Part shown: in pieces, positions 26,435 to 35,979 of the stretch
Position numbering within the stretch: the stretch's first letter is position 1
How the letters are laid out: each line of letters opens with the position of its first letter
From: an uncultured bacterium
Lineage (GTDB): Bacteria; Pseudomonadota; Gammaproteobacteria; Burkholderiales; Burkholderiaceae_C
NCBI GenBank assembly: GCA_903928495.1
Contig: CAIYQZ010000058.1
Location: 48,584 to 112,583, forward strand
Direction: 5' to 3'
Length of the DNA stretch: 64,000 bases
Position numbers and translations under genes: made by a program
The notes under the pieces: generated by a model
What the model saw: the letters and a program-made list of their open reading frames with translations, nothing else
Told to the model about the DNA's origin: nothing
The model's database searches: none

Positions 26435-28396
26435 TCACCTGTGCCAAGCTTCCCGATACGCCATGGGGGCGAAAAGAGAATGCGCCACAGCTTTTTCAAC
26501 CAGTTCAGGCTTGTTGGCCTTGCCAGGTGACAACTCTCCGGTAGACGCGTCGTATGTCATCACTTCCGGAGGCAAGTCCGGACGCAACACAACGACGTCT
26601 TTTCCCTCCATGTATGCCTGTACTTTGTCAAACTGCATGATGGCGCGACCGACACCTCCTGCATGGGTGGGGTTCAACATGTCCCGCCCAATCATGGGGT
26701 GCTCGCCCGTCAAACCCATGAGGGAAATCAGTGTCGGCGCCAGGTCAATCTGACTGGTTTGCGCGGAGATAACTTGGGGCTGAATTCGACCACCCAAAAT
26801 CAATCCTGGGATGTGAAAGCGCTTGATCGGAATCAGCGAGTTGCCGTAAACCCGAGAATTGTGATCAGCAACCACCAGGAAAATGGTGTTATTCCAATAC
26901 TTGGACTTTTTTGCTTTTTCAAAGAAACGGCCGAGGGCATGGTCAGCGTACTTAACGGCGTTGTTGACCGTTCCTTTTGGCGCATCGTGCAGCTCTATCG
27001 CACCATCCGGGAACTCAAATGGAGCGTGATTCGAAGATGTGAATACCAGTCCGAAAAAAGGTTTTGCATTTTCTTTGTTGAAATTCTCATGCGCCAGATC
27101 CAACACAGCTTCATCGCTGACACCCCAAGTACCCTTGAAGACATTGTTCGGAAAGTCTTTTTCATCGACAACGGCATCAAAACCATTCCCCATGAACCAA
27201 CTGCGCATATTGTCGAAATGCGATTCCCCGCCGTAGTAAAAAGTAGATGCATAACCTTGGCGTTTCAGAAACTGTGCCAACGTGAAGAAATCCTGTTGTG
27301 ATCTGGCGAGTTTGACCGTGCTGGGGGCGGAGGTCGGGGGGAAACCTGCAATCACAGCCTCAATTCCCCTCACGGAGCGGGTACCAGTCGCATAGAGTTG
27401 GTCAAACCAAATGCCCTCATGCGACAACCGCTCAAGGTGGGGCGTCACCGGCTCCCCTCCCAGCCTTTTGACAAACTCAGCCCCCATGCTTTCTTCCAGA
27501 ACGATGACCAGGTTTTGGGGTGCGGTGTTTGGAACCAGAGGCACTTGACGACGGAGGGTGGGTTGTTGTTCACCACCAACGTAGAGACTTGGATCTGCGC
27601 CTGTCCCAGACTTCACTACTTCCAAGACACGCTCGGTTGGCAGATTGCCATACAGAACACCACCCTCCTCACTCTTGCGGTCCAAATAGAGTGCATACAT
27701 GAGGGTGTAACCTGAACTCAGTGGAAGCTGGTTCACCACACCATCCTGCGTCGTCGCCGCAAGTGCAGGATTTGCAGGCCGGTGGGTCAGGGTACCTCGT
27801 CCCGCCAAAGCGAACGCGCAAAACAGGATTGCCGATAGCGCCAGCGCGGACCACCAGTTGAGCTTGGCCGCCAATGCAGGTGGTTTCGTCCACCGCCAGA
27901 AGGCGACGATGGATGCGGGCAGGAGCAGCGCAATCAACACGCTGCGAACGGGATACTGAGCAAAAACAGTGGGGCCCACCTCGCGCAGGTAATTCAGGTA
28001 CTCCACGAAAACGTAGTTCGGTCGGTTGTCATACTCCTCAATGAACGCGGGGGTAGACCACTCCATGAAAAAAAGAAAACCGAACCATGCCGTGCCGTAA
28101 ACCCGCAAAGCCAATGAGCCCCACATCCAACTGCGATGTCCCATCGCGGCCAAAGGCAACAGGGTGGCGGGAAGAAACCAGATCAGTCCCAGAATCACGC
28201 CATCAAATCTGAAACCTTCCAGCAACAGATCGCCCCATGCACCCTGGGCATCCACCCTGTCAAACAACCACAGGGCCAGGCCCCAACGGGCACACACCAC
28301 CATCAGCCAGATGATCAACACTGGACGCAGCAAAGTCAGCAACACGCCTGCCATTGGACTTAACCGTGGCTGAGGATTTGCAAGTTCAGTGGTCAT
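26435..28396 (-). CDS. LtaS-like sulfatase-fold membrane enzyme
   Basis: 653 residues. Five N-terminal membrane helices (about residues 1-185) are followed by a periplasmic alkaline-phosphatase/sulfatase-fold domain. Metal and nucleophile sites are visible: Glu in VIVLEESMGAEF, a candidate nucleophile Thr in LYATGTRSVRGIEAV, and ADHNSRVYG near residue 495. This is the LTA-synthase/phosphoglycerol-transferase family. In Gram-negative bacteria such enzymes add phosphoglycerol or phosphoethanolamine to glycans or lipid A. Lying between the Kdo enzymes and phosphomannomutase, an envelope-decorating role is likely, but the substrate is unknown. It reads convergently to waaA. Confidence 0.82.
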   Translation of the reverse strand: MTTELANPQPRLSPMAGVLLTLLRPVLIIWLMVVCARWGLALWLFDRVDAQGAWGDLLLEGFRFDGVILGLIWFLPATLLPLAAMGHRSWMWGSLALRVYGTAWFGFLFFMEWSTPAFIEEYDNRPNYVFVEYLNYLREVGPTVFAQYPVRSVLIALLLPASIVAFWRWTKPPALAAKLNWWSALALSAILFCAFALAGRGTLTHRPANPALAATTQDGVVNQLPLSSGYTLMYALYLDRKSEEGGVLYGNLPTERVLEVVKSGTGADPSLYVGGEQQPTLRRQVPLVPNTAPQNLVIVLEESMGAEFVKRLGGEPVTPHLERLSHEGIWFDQLYATGTRSVRGIEAVIAGFPPTSAPSTVKLARSQQDFFTLAQFLKRQGYASTFYYGGESHFDNMRSWFMGNGFDAVVDEKDFPNNVFKGTWGVSDEAVLDLAHENFNKENAKPFFGLVFTSSNHAPFEFPDGAIELHDAPKGTVNNAVKYADHALGRFFEKAKKSKYWNNTIFLVVADHNSRVYGNSLIPIKRFHIPGLILGGRIQPQVISAQTSQIDLAPTLISLMGLTGEHPMIGRDMLNPTHAGGVGRAIMQFDKVQAYMEGKDVVVLRPDLPPEVMTYDASTGELSPGKANKPELVEKAVAHSLFAPMAYREAWHR

Positions 28397-28440
28397 GAGG
28401 TCGTATGGAACGGGTTAGGCAGAAAAAGGCCGAGGGAAAT

Positions 28441-29820
28441 TCAGTGCGCCGATGCGCCCACCACCGCGTCGGGCTTGACGGTTTTGAGCAGAGAGAGCAT
28501 CTCGCCCTCGATGCGGTGCAAGGCCTCAGGCGTGTGCCCTTCGAAGCGCAGCACCAGCACGGGCGTGGTGTTCGAGGCACGGATGAGCCCAAAACCATCC
28601 GGCCAGTCCACACGCAGGCCATCGATGGTGGACACCCTGGCAGGTGGAGCAAAGGCCGTGTGCTGCAACTTGCGCACCACCTCGTGGGGTTCGCCCTCGG
28701 CACACGCCACGTTCAGTTCAGGTGTGCTGAAGCTGGTGGGCAGCGCATCCAGCACGGCCGACGGGTCGGCAGAGCGGCTCAGTATCTCCAGCAGGCGTGC
28801 ACCGGCATAGGTGCCATCGTCAAAGCCATACCAGCGCTCCTTGAAGAAGATGTGGCCACTCATTTCTCCGCCCAGGGGCGAGTTGATTTCCTTCATGCGG
28901 GCCTTGATCAGCGAATGCCCGGTCTTGAACATCTCGGCAACCCCCCCGGCCGCTTCGATGGCCGGAGCCAGGCGCTGGGTGCACTTAACGTCGAACAATA
29001 TGGTGCCACCTGGCACCCGGCTGAGCACGTCCTGGGCAAACAGCATGATTTGCCGGTCAGGAAAGATGTTGTTGCCCTGGCGGGTGACGATACCCAGGCG
29101 ATCCCCGTCGCCGTCAAACGCCAGCCCCAGTTCGGCCCCACCGGTGGCCAGCGCAGCCATCAGGTCTTGCAGGTTTTCGGGCTTGCTGGGATCGGGGTGG
29201 TGGTTGGGGAAGTTGCCATCCACCTCGCTGAACAGCTCTGTCACCTCGCAACCCAGCGCACGGAAGATGGCCGGTGCAGATGCACCTGCCACGCCGTTGC
29301 CACTGTCAATCACAATCTTCATGGGCCGGGCCAGCTTCACATCGCCTGCGATGCGCAGCGCGTAGTCATCATCCACGCGCACCTGTCGGATGCTGCCGCC
29401 GGGCACCAGAGCCCAACTGTCCGCCTCGATGGTGCGACGCAGCGCTTGAATGTCTTCGCCGTAAATGGCTTTGCCCGCCAGCACCATCTTGAAGCCGTTG
29501 TAGTCCTTCGGGTTGTGGCTGCCCGTCACCTGGATGCCGCTCCTGCACAGTGTGTGGGCTGCGAAGTACAGCATGGGGGTGGTGACCAGGCCCACGTCCA
29601 GCACCTCGATGCCCGCAGCGGCCAGACCACGCATCAACGCCTGGCTCAAGGCCGGTCCGCTCAGGCGGCCATCGCGGCCCACGGCCACCTGCGTTTCGCC
29701 CTGAGCCCGGGCGGCCGTGCCGAACGCCTTGCCCAAAGCCTCGGCCATGGGCTCGTTGAGATCGGTCGGCACCACGCCACGGATGTCGTAGGCTTTAAAT
29801 ACAGAAGCTGAAACTTGCAT
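28441..29820 (-). CDS. phosphomannomutase/phosphoglucomutase
   Basis: 459 residues, the AlgC/ManB family size. N-terminal FKAYDIRGVVPTDLNE, active-site Ser loop QVTGSHNPKDYNGFKM, metal-binding GLAFDGDGDRLGIV, sugar-binding GGEMSGHIFFKERW and the C-terminal phosphate loop SNTTPVLVLRFEG are all present. It interconverts hexose 1- and 6-phosphates and supplies mannose-1-P or glucose-1-P for lipopolysaccharide and exopolysaccharide. Start 29820 has AGGGA six bases upstream; the longer frame to 30297 overlaps the divergent ada gene. It ends 44 bases before the sulfatase-fold gene on the same strand. Confidence 0.93.
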   Translation of the reverse strand: MQVSASVFKAYDIRGVVPTDLNEPMAEALGKAFGTAARAQGETQVAVGRDGRLSGPALSQALMRGLAAAGIEVLDVGLVTTPMLYFAAHTLCRSGIQVTGSHNPKDYNGFKMVLAGKAIYGEDIQALRRTIEADSWALVPGGSIRQVRVDDDYALRIAGDVKLARPMKIVIDSGNGVAGASAPAIFRALGCEVTELFSEVDGNFPNHHPDPSKPENLQDLMAALATGGAELGLAFDGDGDRLGIVTRQGNNIFPDRQIMLFAQDVLSRVPGGTILFDVKCTQRLAPAIEAAGGVAEMFKTGHSLIKARMKEINSPLGGEMSGHIFFKERWYGFDDGTYAGARLLEILSRSADPSAVLDALPTSFSTPELNVACAEGEPHEVVRKLQHTAFAPPARVSTIDGLRVDWPDGFGLIRASNTTPVLVLRFEGHTPEALHRIEGEMLSLLKTVKPDAVVGASAH

Positions 29821-29961
29821 GAAAAATCCCTGAAAACTGGCCTTGTTTGGCTGTGCGCAAGATTGTAGGCGAGGCCCTCTGCCACAGCGGGACTGGCCAG
29901 CCCCCATCTGGCGCAGGCACAGGTCCGGAAATGGCCACATTTCAGGCTTCGGCTGTGTACG

Positions 29962-31518
29962 ATGACCTTCATGTCCACAGACCAGCCAGCACCCGACGCA
30001 CAAGCAGCAGACAACCCCGACGCCTGCTACCTGGCGCTGGCTGCCCGCGATGCGCGCTTTGACGGCCTGTTTTTCACCGGTGTGACGTCCACTGGCATTT
30101 ACTGCCGCCCCATTTGCCGCGTGCGCACCCCCACACGCAGCAACTGCCTGTTTTTCAACAGGGCCGCACAGGCGGAACAGGCGGGGTTTCGGCCCTGCCT
30201 GCGCTGCCGCCCGGAGCTGGCGCCGGAGGCGAGACCTTGGTCCACGCAGGATGCCGGCACCGTGCTGCTGAGTCAGGCCGTGACATTGCTGCGGCAACCC
30301 GATGCGCCCTGGGCCTCACAGTTTGCCGGCGGTACCTCGGTGGCCGCCCTGGCTGCACGCCTGGGCATCAGCGACCGGCATCTGCGGCGGCTGTTCAAGG
30401 CCGGGCTGGGCGTGTCACCGCTGCAATACCTGCAAACCCAGCGTCTGCTGACCGCAAAGCAACTGCTCACCGACACCCGCTTGCCCATGAGCGAGGTGGC
30501 ACATCAGAGTGGCTTTGGCAGCGTGCGCCGCTTCAACCAAGCTCTCAAAAACCACTACGCCCTCACGCCGGGAGCCATGCGCCGCTCACAGGCTGCGCAG
30601 GGCACGCAGCCCCACACCCGCCTGACCCTGGCCTACCGCCCGCCCTGCGACATCCAAGCCCTATTGACCTATCTTCACCAGCGCGCCCTGCCCGGCGTGG
30701 AAGTCATTGACTTGGAACATCTGAGCATCACCCGAACGCTGCGCATGCCTTCGATTGACAGCCTTGGCCAGCCGCACACCGGCTGGTTACGCGTGGTGTT
30801 TGATGCCAACCAGCCCAAAGTGTGTTTGGAGGTCAGCGAAAGCCTGAGCCGCAACCTCCCTGCCCTGATTCGCCTGGTGCGGCATTGGTTGGATCTGGAT
30901 GCCGAACCACTGGCCGTGGCCCGCACACTGTGCAACGACTTTCCAGCAGCGGCAGGGATTCGCTTGCCCGGTTGTATGGACGGATTCGAGCTGGCCGTGC
31001 GTGCGGTGCTGGGCCAACAAATCACCGTCAAGGCGGCCAACCGACTGATGGCGCACCTGACGAATGCACTGGGGAGCCCAGTAGAAACACCCTGGGCAGG
31101 CTTGGACAAGCTGGTGCCCACGCCTTCACAGGTGTTGCGCACACCCGATGAGGTGCTGGGCCAATTGGGCATCATCGGCCAGCGCCAGCGGGCCCTGAAG
31201 GCATTGGCTCAAGCCGTGTTACATGAGGGCTTGTTGCTGGACCCCACAGCCAACCCGCAGCGAACAGAGGCTGCGTTGCTCGCCCTGCCGGGCTTTGGCC
31301 CTTGGACCAGCAGCTATGTGGTGATGCGGGCGCTGCACTGGCCCAACGCCTTTCCCGCACAGGACGTGGCGCTGCAAAAGGCCTTGGGCACACGCCAGCA
31401 CACGCAGGCGGCCAAAGCCACTGAAGCGCGTGCCAACGCATGGCAACCCTGGCGCAGCTACGCTGCCATGTGCCTTTGGCAGGGCAAAGCGACGCTTGAT
31501 GCAGACAATTTTATATAG
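29962..31518 (+). CDS. Ada-AlkA fusion: AraC-type regulator and 3-methyladenine glycosylase
   Basis: 518 residues. An AdaA zinc domain at about residues 15-95 (FTGVTSTGIYCRPICRVRTP, then RPCLRCRPE) contains the methyl-accepting Cys. An AraC helix-turn-helix follows at about 110-200 (VAALAARLGISDRHLRRLFK). An AlkA half with an HhH-GPD fold completes it (AVRAVLGQQITVKAANRLM, then LPGFGPWTSSYVVMRAL and catalytic Asp in PAQDVALQKALG). It senses methyl phosphotriesters and excises alkylated bases. There is no O6-methylguanine transferase domain; that is the next gene. Start 29962 or ATG 29971; neither has a good ribosome binding site. Its stop codon lies inside repeat copy D. Confidence 0.9.
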   Translation: MTFMSTDQPAPDAQAADNPDACYLALAARDARFDGLFFTGVTSTGIYCRPICRVRTPTRSNCLFFNRAAQAEQAGFRPCLRCRPELAPEARPWSTQDAGTVLLSQAVTLLRQPDAPWASQFAGGTSVAALAARLGISDRHLRRLFKAGLGVSPLQYLQTQRLLTAKQLLTDTRLPMSEVAHQSGFGSVRRFNQALKNHYALTPGAMRRSQAAQGTQPHTRLTLAYRPPCDIQALLTYLHQRALPGVEVIDLEHLSITRTLRMPSIDSLGQPHTGWLRVVFDANQPKVCLEVSESLSRNLPALIRLVRHWLDLDAEPLAVARTLCNDFPAAAGIRLPGCMDGFELAVRAVLGQQITVKAANRLMAHLTNALGSPVETPWAGLDKLVPTPSQVLRTPDEVLGQLGIIGQRQRALKALAQAVLHEGLLLDPTANPQRTEAALLALPGFGPWTSSYVVMRALHWPNAFPAQDVALQKALGTRQHTQAAKATEARANAWQPWRSYAAMCLWQGKATLDADNFI

Positions 31519-31567
31519 CTTAATAGTCAATACAGTCAAGCGATAAGGCACATTTTTATATGAAATT
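31514..31567 (+). repeat. interspersed element, copy D (ada/ogt junction)
   Basis: Sequence TATAGCTTAATAGTCAATAC, AGTCAAGCGATAAGGCAC, ATTTTTATATGAAATTC. It aligns with copies B and C at ATAGC, TCAATAC and AAGCG, ending with the T-rich tail seen in copy G. TAG of ATAGC is the ada-alkA stop codon, and the downstream end contains the ATG of ogt, so the element fills the whole junction. Confidence 0.7.
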
Positions 31568-32054
31568 CAGAACCACGTTGGCGTCAATGACAGCGCCCAC
31601 CCCGCTCGGGCCAGTGTTGATGGCCGCTTCGGCACATGGCCTTGCAGGCCTGTGGTTTGTGGGGCAGCGCCACATGCCCGACAGCACTGGCTGGCCGACC
31701 GATGCGCAGCACCCTGTGCTGCAGCAAACGCAACGCGAGCTGGAAGCCTATTTTCTGGGTCAGCGCACGGCGTTCGAGGTGCCGCTGGACCTCAGCCACG
31801 GCACTGAATTTCAGCAAGAGGTGTGGCAGGCGCTGCTGCGCATTGCGCCGGGCGACACCAGCCATTACGGCGCCTTGGCAACCCAGTTGGGCAAGCCGAA
31901 AGCCAGCCGAGCTGTGGGTGCTGCCGTCGGGCGCAACCCCATCAGCATTCTGGTGCCCTGCCACCGGGTCGTGGGTGCGAGCGGGCAGTTGACCGGTTAC
32001 GCTGGCGGGCTTGACCGCAAGCTGGCCTTGCTGCAACTTGAAAGTGCTGTTTGA
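31560..32054 (+). CDS. ogt: methylated-DNA-[protein]-cysteine S-methyltransferase
   Basis: 164 residues. It has the catalytic PCHR motif in ISILVPCHRVVGASGQLTGY and the winged-helix DNA-binding segment EFQQEVWQALLRIAPGDTSH. It takes methyl groups from O6-methylguanine irreversibly onto its Cys. The first nine residues (MKFRTTLAS) come from the end of repeat copy D. An alternative ATG at 31587 gives MTAPTPLGPVLM, which is closer to the family start. It directly follows the Ada-AlkA gene, forming an alkylation-repair unit. Confidence 0.92.
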   Translation: MKFRTTLASMTAPTPLGPVLMAASAHGLAGLWFVGQRHMPDSTGWPTDAQHPVLQQTQRELEAYFLGQRTAFEVPLDLSHGTEFQQEVWQALLRIAPGDTSHYGALATQLGKPKASRAVGAAVGRNPISILVPCHRVVGASGQLTGYAGGLDRKLALLQLESAV

Positions 32055-32950
32055 ACTCATCCACGCCCGCCAGCCCCAGCTGGATCAAAGACTTTTTGCT
32101 GCTGGCCGCCATCTGGGGCTCATCGTTTTTGTTCATGCGAATGGGGGCGCTGGAGTTCGGCGCCCTGCCCACAGCAGCGGTACGTGTGGCCATTGCGTCT
32201 GCGTTCTTGTGGCCGCTGCTGCATTGGCGGGGTCAGAGCCCCGCACTCAAACAGCACTGGCGGCCCGTTTTTGCTGTCGGGTTGCTGAACTCCGGCATTC
32301 CTTTTGCCTGCTACTCGTACGCCCTGCTGTACATCAGCACGGGGTTGTCTTCCATCCTGAACGCCACGGTGCCGCTGTTTGGGGCGTTGGTGGCATGGAT
32401 CTGGCTCAAGGACCGACCCAATGCATTGCGGATCACCGGGCTGGCCATCGGCTTCGCAGGCGTGGCCATGCTGGCATCAGGCAAAGCCAGTTTCAAGCCC
32501 GATGCATCGGGCATGGCATCGGGTTGGGCTGTGGTGGCCTGTCTGGTGGCCACGCTGTGCTAAGGCATCGCGGCCAGCTTCACTCGCAAGTACCTGAGCG
32601 GCATGCCGCCGCTGGTGACCGCCACTGGCAGCCAGATGGGTGCCACGCTGGGGCTCGCGGTACCTGCCGCGTGGTTCTGGCCCCAGACACCCCCCGGCTT
32701 GCAAGCCTGGATGGCATTGGCGGTGTTGGGCGTTTTGTGCAGCGGGGTGGCGTACATCCTGTACTTCAGGCTGATCGAGAACGCTGGGCCAGCAAAAGCC
32801 TTGTCGGTGACGTTTTTGGTACCTGTGTTCGCCATCGTGTATGGCGCAATGCTGCTTGGCGAAGCCGTGACCACCTGGATGCTCGTGTGCGGCGGGGTGA
32901 TTTTTGTCGGCACGGCGCTGTCGACCGGACTGATCAAGACAAGCAAATAA
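32051..32950 (+). pseudogene. EamA/DMT transporter interrupted by an in-frame stop
   Basis: One continuous reading frame encodes a normal ten-helix EamA transporter of 299 codons except for TAA at 32561-32563. Before it: FLLLAAIWGSSFLFMRMGAL to VVACLVATLC (170 residues). After it, in the same frame: GIAASFTRKYLSGMPPLVTA through the second EamA repeat to ALSTGLIKTSK. A single change in a TAT or TAC (Tyr) codon would produce this; LCYGIAASF would be the family-like reading. The start is TTG at 32051, overlapping the ogt stop. It could be a truncated half-transporter, a sequencing error or a recent null allele. Confidence 0.8.
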
Positions 32951-32953
32951 AAA

Positions 32954-32983
32954 AGCGGTTGCAGACCGAAATCTGCAACCGCT
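32954..32983. terminator. strong hairpin between EamA pseudogene and tRNA-Asp
   Basis: AGCGGTTGCAGA-ccgaaa-TCTGCAACCGCT forms a 12-pair stem. On the minus strand it is followed by TTTTTTATT, so it mainly terminates the tRNA/gltX transcript. It may also act on the plus strand. Confidence 0.8.
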
Positions 32984-32992
32984 TATGTATGT

Positions 32993-33069
32993 TGGCGGAG
33001 TGGACGGGACTCGAACCCGCGACCCCCGGCGTGACAGGCCGGTATTCTAACCAACTGAACTACCACTCC
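32993..33069 (-). tRNA. tRNA-Asp (anticodon GTC)
   Basis: A 77-nt cloverleaf starting GGAGTGGTAGTTCAGTTGGT, anticodon loop CTGTCAC, T-arm GCGGGTTCGAGTCCCGT, CCA encoded. The acceptor stem pairs fully. Confidence 0.95.
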
Positions 33070-33125
33070 TTTTTTGCACAGTGCCGTGGCACTTTGCAAA
33101 AGCCTGATTGCCAAGTAGGCAAATC

Positions 33126-33201
33126 TGGCGACCCTACGGGGATTCGAACCCCGGTACTCACCGTGAAAGGGTGATGTCCTAGGCCTCTAGACGATAGGGT
33201 C
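33126..33201 (-). tRNA. tRNA-Glu (anticodon TTC)
   Basis: A 76-nt cloverleaf starting GACCCTATCGTCTAGAGGCC, anticodon loop CTTTCAC, T-arm CGGGGTTCGAATCCCCG, CCA encoded. It lies downstream of gltX, the gene for its cognate synthetase. Confidence 0.95.
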
Positions 33202-33237
33202 AAAACCTAAAACTTAGCCATAAATTGTAGCACTGTT

Positions 33238-33313
<76 letters not shown>

Positions 33314-33376
33314 AACAGGTCCACAATTTCGCGTAATTTCTTACGCTGCAGCAAGCCTCAAATTATAGGGCGTTTT

Positions 33377-34765
33377 TCAAAGGTTTTGCAAGCGCGTCAA
33401 AACATTTTCTTTGCCTTGCAACTCGAGGACAGCATCGAGACTCGGCGTCTGAGCAGTGCCCATGACCAGCACACGCACAGGCATGGCCAGTTGGGGCATT
33501 TTCAACCCGTGGATTGCCAAAACGTCTTTGATGGCGGCACCGATGTGCAGCTTGCTCCATTCACAGTCTTTCAAGCGCAGAGCCAAATCAGCCAACGCGG
33601 GGCGAATGGCCTCCGTGACAAGGGCGGCGCGCTCTGCATCGTTGACCAGCACAGGACCATAAAAAGCTGCACACCAACCGGCGAGCGCCACCGTGGTGTC
33701 GCATCTGTCTTTGAAGAGTTGGCACAGGCGCGGCAACCGATCATCCACATCCCATCCCAGAGCCTGCAATTGAGGGGCGACGAGGTCGGCCAGGGCTTCA
33801 TCTGGCATTGCCTTGATGTGTTGCGCATTCACCCATTTGAGTTTGGCTTCATCGAACTGCGCGGCGCTCTTGCCCAAGTGATCGAGGTTGAACCAGTCCA
33901 GAAACTGCTGGCGGCTGAAAATTTCGTCATCACCGTGGCTCCAGCCCAATCGGGCCAGGTAGTTGACCATGGCATCTGGCAGATACCCCTCGGCCTTGTA
34001 CTGTGTGACGGCTTTTGCCCCATTTCGCTTGCTCATCTTCTCGCCTTGCTCATTGAGCACGGTGGGCAAATGGGCATACACGGGCGGCTCCTTGCCAAGC
34101 GCCTTGAATATGTTGATCTGGCGTGGTGTGTTGTTGACGTGGTCGTCGCCGCGAATCACGTGGGTGATGGCCATGTCGATGTCATCTACGACCACACAGA
34201 AGTTGTAAGTCGGCGTGCCGTCTGGCCGAGCGATCACCAGATCATCCAGTTCCGTGTTCCAGATTTCAATCCGGCCTTTGACCTTGTCATCCCATGCGAC
34301 CACCCCATCCTGCGGATTGCGAAAACGCAGCACTGGCAAGACGCCTTGCGGGGGTTCGGGCAACGTCTTGCCAGACTCAGGGCGCCAGGTACCGTCGTAA
34401 CGGGGCTTTTCTTTGGCGGCCATCTGGCGCTCGCGCAAAGCATCCAACTCAGCCACGCTCATGTAACAGGGGTACACCTGACCACGGGCCTGAAGCTCAG
34501 CCAGCACTTCTTTGTAACGGTCCATCCGTTGCATTTGATAGAACGGACCTTCGTCGTGGTTCAAACCCAACCAAGCCATTCCTTCCAGGATGACATCCAC
34601 AGCAGCCTGGCTCGATCGCTCCAGGTCGGTGTCTTCAATGCGCAAAATGAAATCGCCACCGGTGGAACGCGCAAACGCCCAAGGATAGAGAGCCGAGCGG
34701 ATGTTGCCCAGGTGAATGAAGCCTGTGGGCGAAGGCGCAAAACGCGTGCGTGTTTTCTGTGTCAT
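33377..34765 (-). CDS. gltX: glutamyl-tRNA synthetase
   Basis: 462 residues, a class I synthetase. The HIGH-type motif appears as [19 protein letters not shown]. The ATP-site KMSKS-type motif is [26 protein letters not shown] and [16 protein letters not shown] are also diagnostic of GluRS. The C-terminal anticodon-binding helical domain ends near [15 protein letters not shown]. It charges tRNA-Glu, whose gene lies 175 bases downstream. The start overlaps the metZ stop by four bases. GluQ-RS is excluded by length. Confidence 0.96.
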   Translation of the reverse strand: MTQKTRTRFAPSPTGFIHLGNIRSALYPWAFARSTGGDFILRIEDTDLERSSQAAVDVILEGMAWLGLNHDEGPFYQMQRMDRYKEVLAELQARGQVYPCYMSVAELDALRERQMAAKEKPRYDGTWRPESGKTLPEPPQGVLPVLRFRNPQDGVVAWDDKVKGRIEIWNTELDDLVIARPDGTPTYNFCVVVDDIDMAITHVIRGDDHVNNTPRQINIFKALGKEPPVYAHLPTVLNEQGEKMSKRNGAKAVTQYKAEGYLPDAMVNYLARLGWSHGDDEIFSRQQFLDWFNLDHLGKSAAQFDEAKLKWVNAQHIKAMPDEALADLVAPQLQALGWDVDDRLPRLCQLFKDRCDTTVALAGWCAAFYGPVLVNDAERAALVTEAIRPALADLALRLKDCEWSKLHIGAAIKDVLAIHGLKMPQLAMPVRVLVMGTAQTPSLDAVLELQGKENVLTRLQNL

Positions 34766-35976
34766 GTGAGTGTGTCGAGGCCGCGCAACAGGTCGGCCTT
34801 CAAGTCGTCAATGTGTTCAAGTCCGACCGCCACCCGAACCAGGTTCTGGCGAATGCCCGCATCTGAACGTTGAGCTTCTGTCAAACGCCCATGAGATGTG
34901 CTGGCAGGGTGGGTGATGATGGTTTTGACGTCGCCCAGATTGGCCGAGACAGACATCAATTGTGTGGAATCGATGACATGAAAAGCTCGGGCGCGTGCCT
35001 CGGCGCTGATGCTCCCCTCCACGTCAAAAGACAACACGGCACCACCCATTCCCGATTGCTGGCGCATGGCCAGTTCATGCTGGGGGTGGGACTTCAGCCC
35101 GGGGTAATACACCCGTTCAACTGCGGGGTGGGTCTCAAGCCATTGCGCCAGGGCCAGTGCACGAGCGGATTGCGCCTCCATGCGGATGCCCAACGTTTCC
35201 ATGCCTTTGAGTACCACCCAGGCGTTGAACGGCGAGAGGCTCATGCCTGCGCTGCGCATCACCGGTATCAACTTGGACTGAATCAGGTCTTTGGTTCCGC
35301 ACAGTGCGCCGGCAATCACCCTGCCCTGCCCATCCAGGTATTTGGTTCCGGAATGAATGACCACATCGGCCCCCATGCTCGCGGGCCGTTGCAATGCGGG
35401 TGAGCAAAAACAATTGTCAACCGCAAGCAATGCCCCGATGCCGTGAGCCACGTCGGCCAGCGCCCGTATGTCGCAGACGTCGGTCAGGGGATTGGTGGGC
35501 GTTTCCGCGAACAGCAGTTTGGTGTTGGGCTGCAACGCCCGCTCCCACTCGGAGACATCGGTTTGGGACACAAACGTGCTTTGGACACCGAACTTCGCAA
35601 ACTCGGAGCCGATGAGTTTGATGGTGGAACCAAACACCGAGCGCGAGCACACCACGTGATCGCCCGCCTTCAGAACACCCATGCAAAGCAACAGGATGGC
35701 GGCCATGCCGCTGGCGGTACCAATGCACGCTTCCGTGCCCTCCAACGCGGCCAGACGCGCTTCCATGCTGGACACAGTCGGATTGGTGAAGCGCGAGTAG
35801 ATGTACCCATCTTCCTCACCCGCAAAGCGGCGCGCCGCGGTTTCGCAATCGGGCTGGGTGAAGCTGCTGCTGAGGTACAGAGCCTCGGAGTTTTCGCCGT
35901 ATTGACTGGGCGCGACGGCAGTGCGCACAGCTTGCGTGTCGCGATGCAACCCACCGGTGTCTTGAACATGTTTCAT
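34762..35976 (-). CDS. metZ: O-succinylhomoserine sulfhydrylase
   Basis: 404 residues of the Cys/Met-metabolism PLP family. [20 protein letters not shown] lies near the N-terminus, the PLP loop is [20 protein letters not shown], and the Schiff-base Lys is in [40 protein letters not shown] follows near the C-terminus. The [17 protein letters not shown] and GQGRVIAG segments resemble MetZ more than MetB. It makes homocysteine directly from sulfide. It lies just downstream of purF (three bases apart), an arrangement usual in beta- and gammaproteobacteria. Confidence 0.9.
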   Translation of the reverse strand: MKHVQDTGGLHRDTQAVRTAVAPSQYGENSEALYLSSSFTQPDCETAARRFAGEEDGYIYSRFTNPTVSSMEARLAALEGTEACIGTASGMAAILLLCMGVLKAGDHVVCSRSVFGSTIKLIGSEFAKFGVQSTFVSQTDVSEWERALQPNTKLLFAETPTNPLTDVCDIRALADVAHGIGALLAVDNCFCSPALQRPASMGADVVIHSGTKYLDGQGRVIAGALCGTKDLIQSKLIPVMRSAGMSLSPFNAWVVLKGMETLGIRMEAQSARALALAQWLETHPAVERVYYPGLKSHPQHELAMRQQSGMGGAVLSFDVEGSISAEARARAFHVIDSTQLMSVSANLGDVKTIITHPASTSHGRLTEAQRSDAGIRQNLVRVAVGLEHIDDLKADLLRGLDTLT

Positions 35977-35979
35977 CGA

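Noticed and set aside
28405..29811. Plus-strand open frame (468 codons) opposite phosphomannomutase
   Set aside because: Antisense shadow of a gene with full catalytic motifs; no domain, no ribosome binding site.
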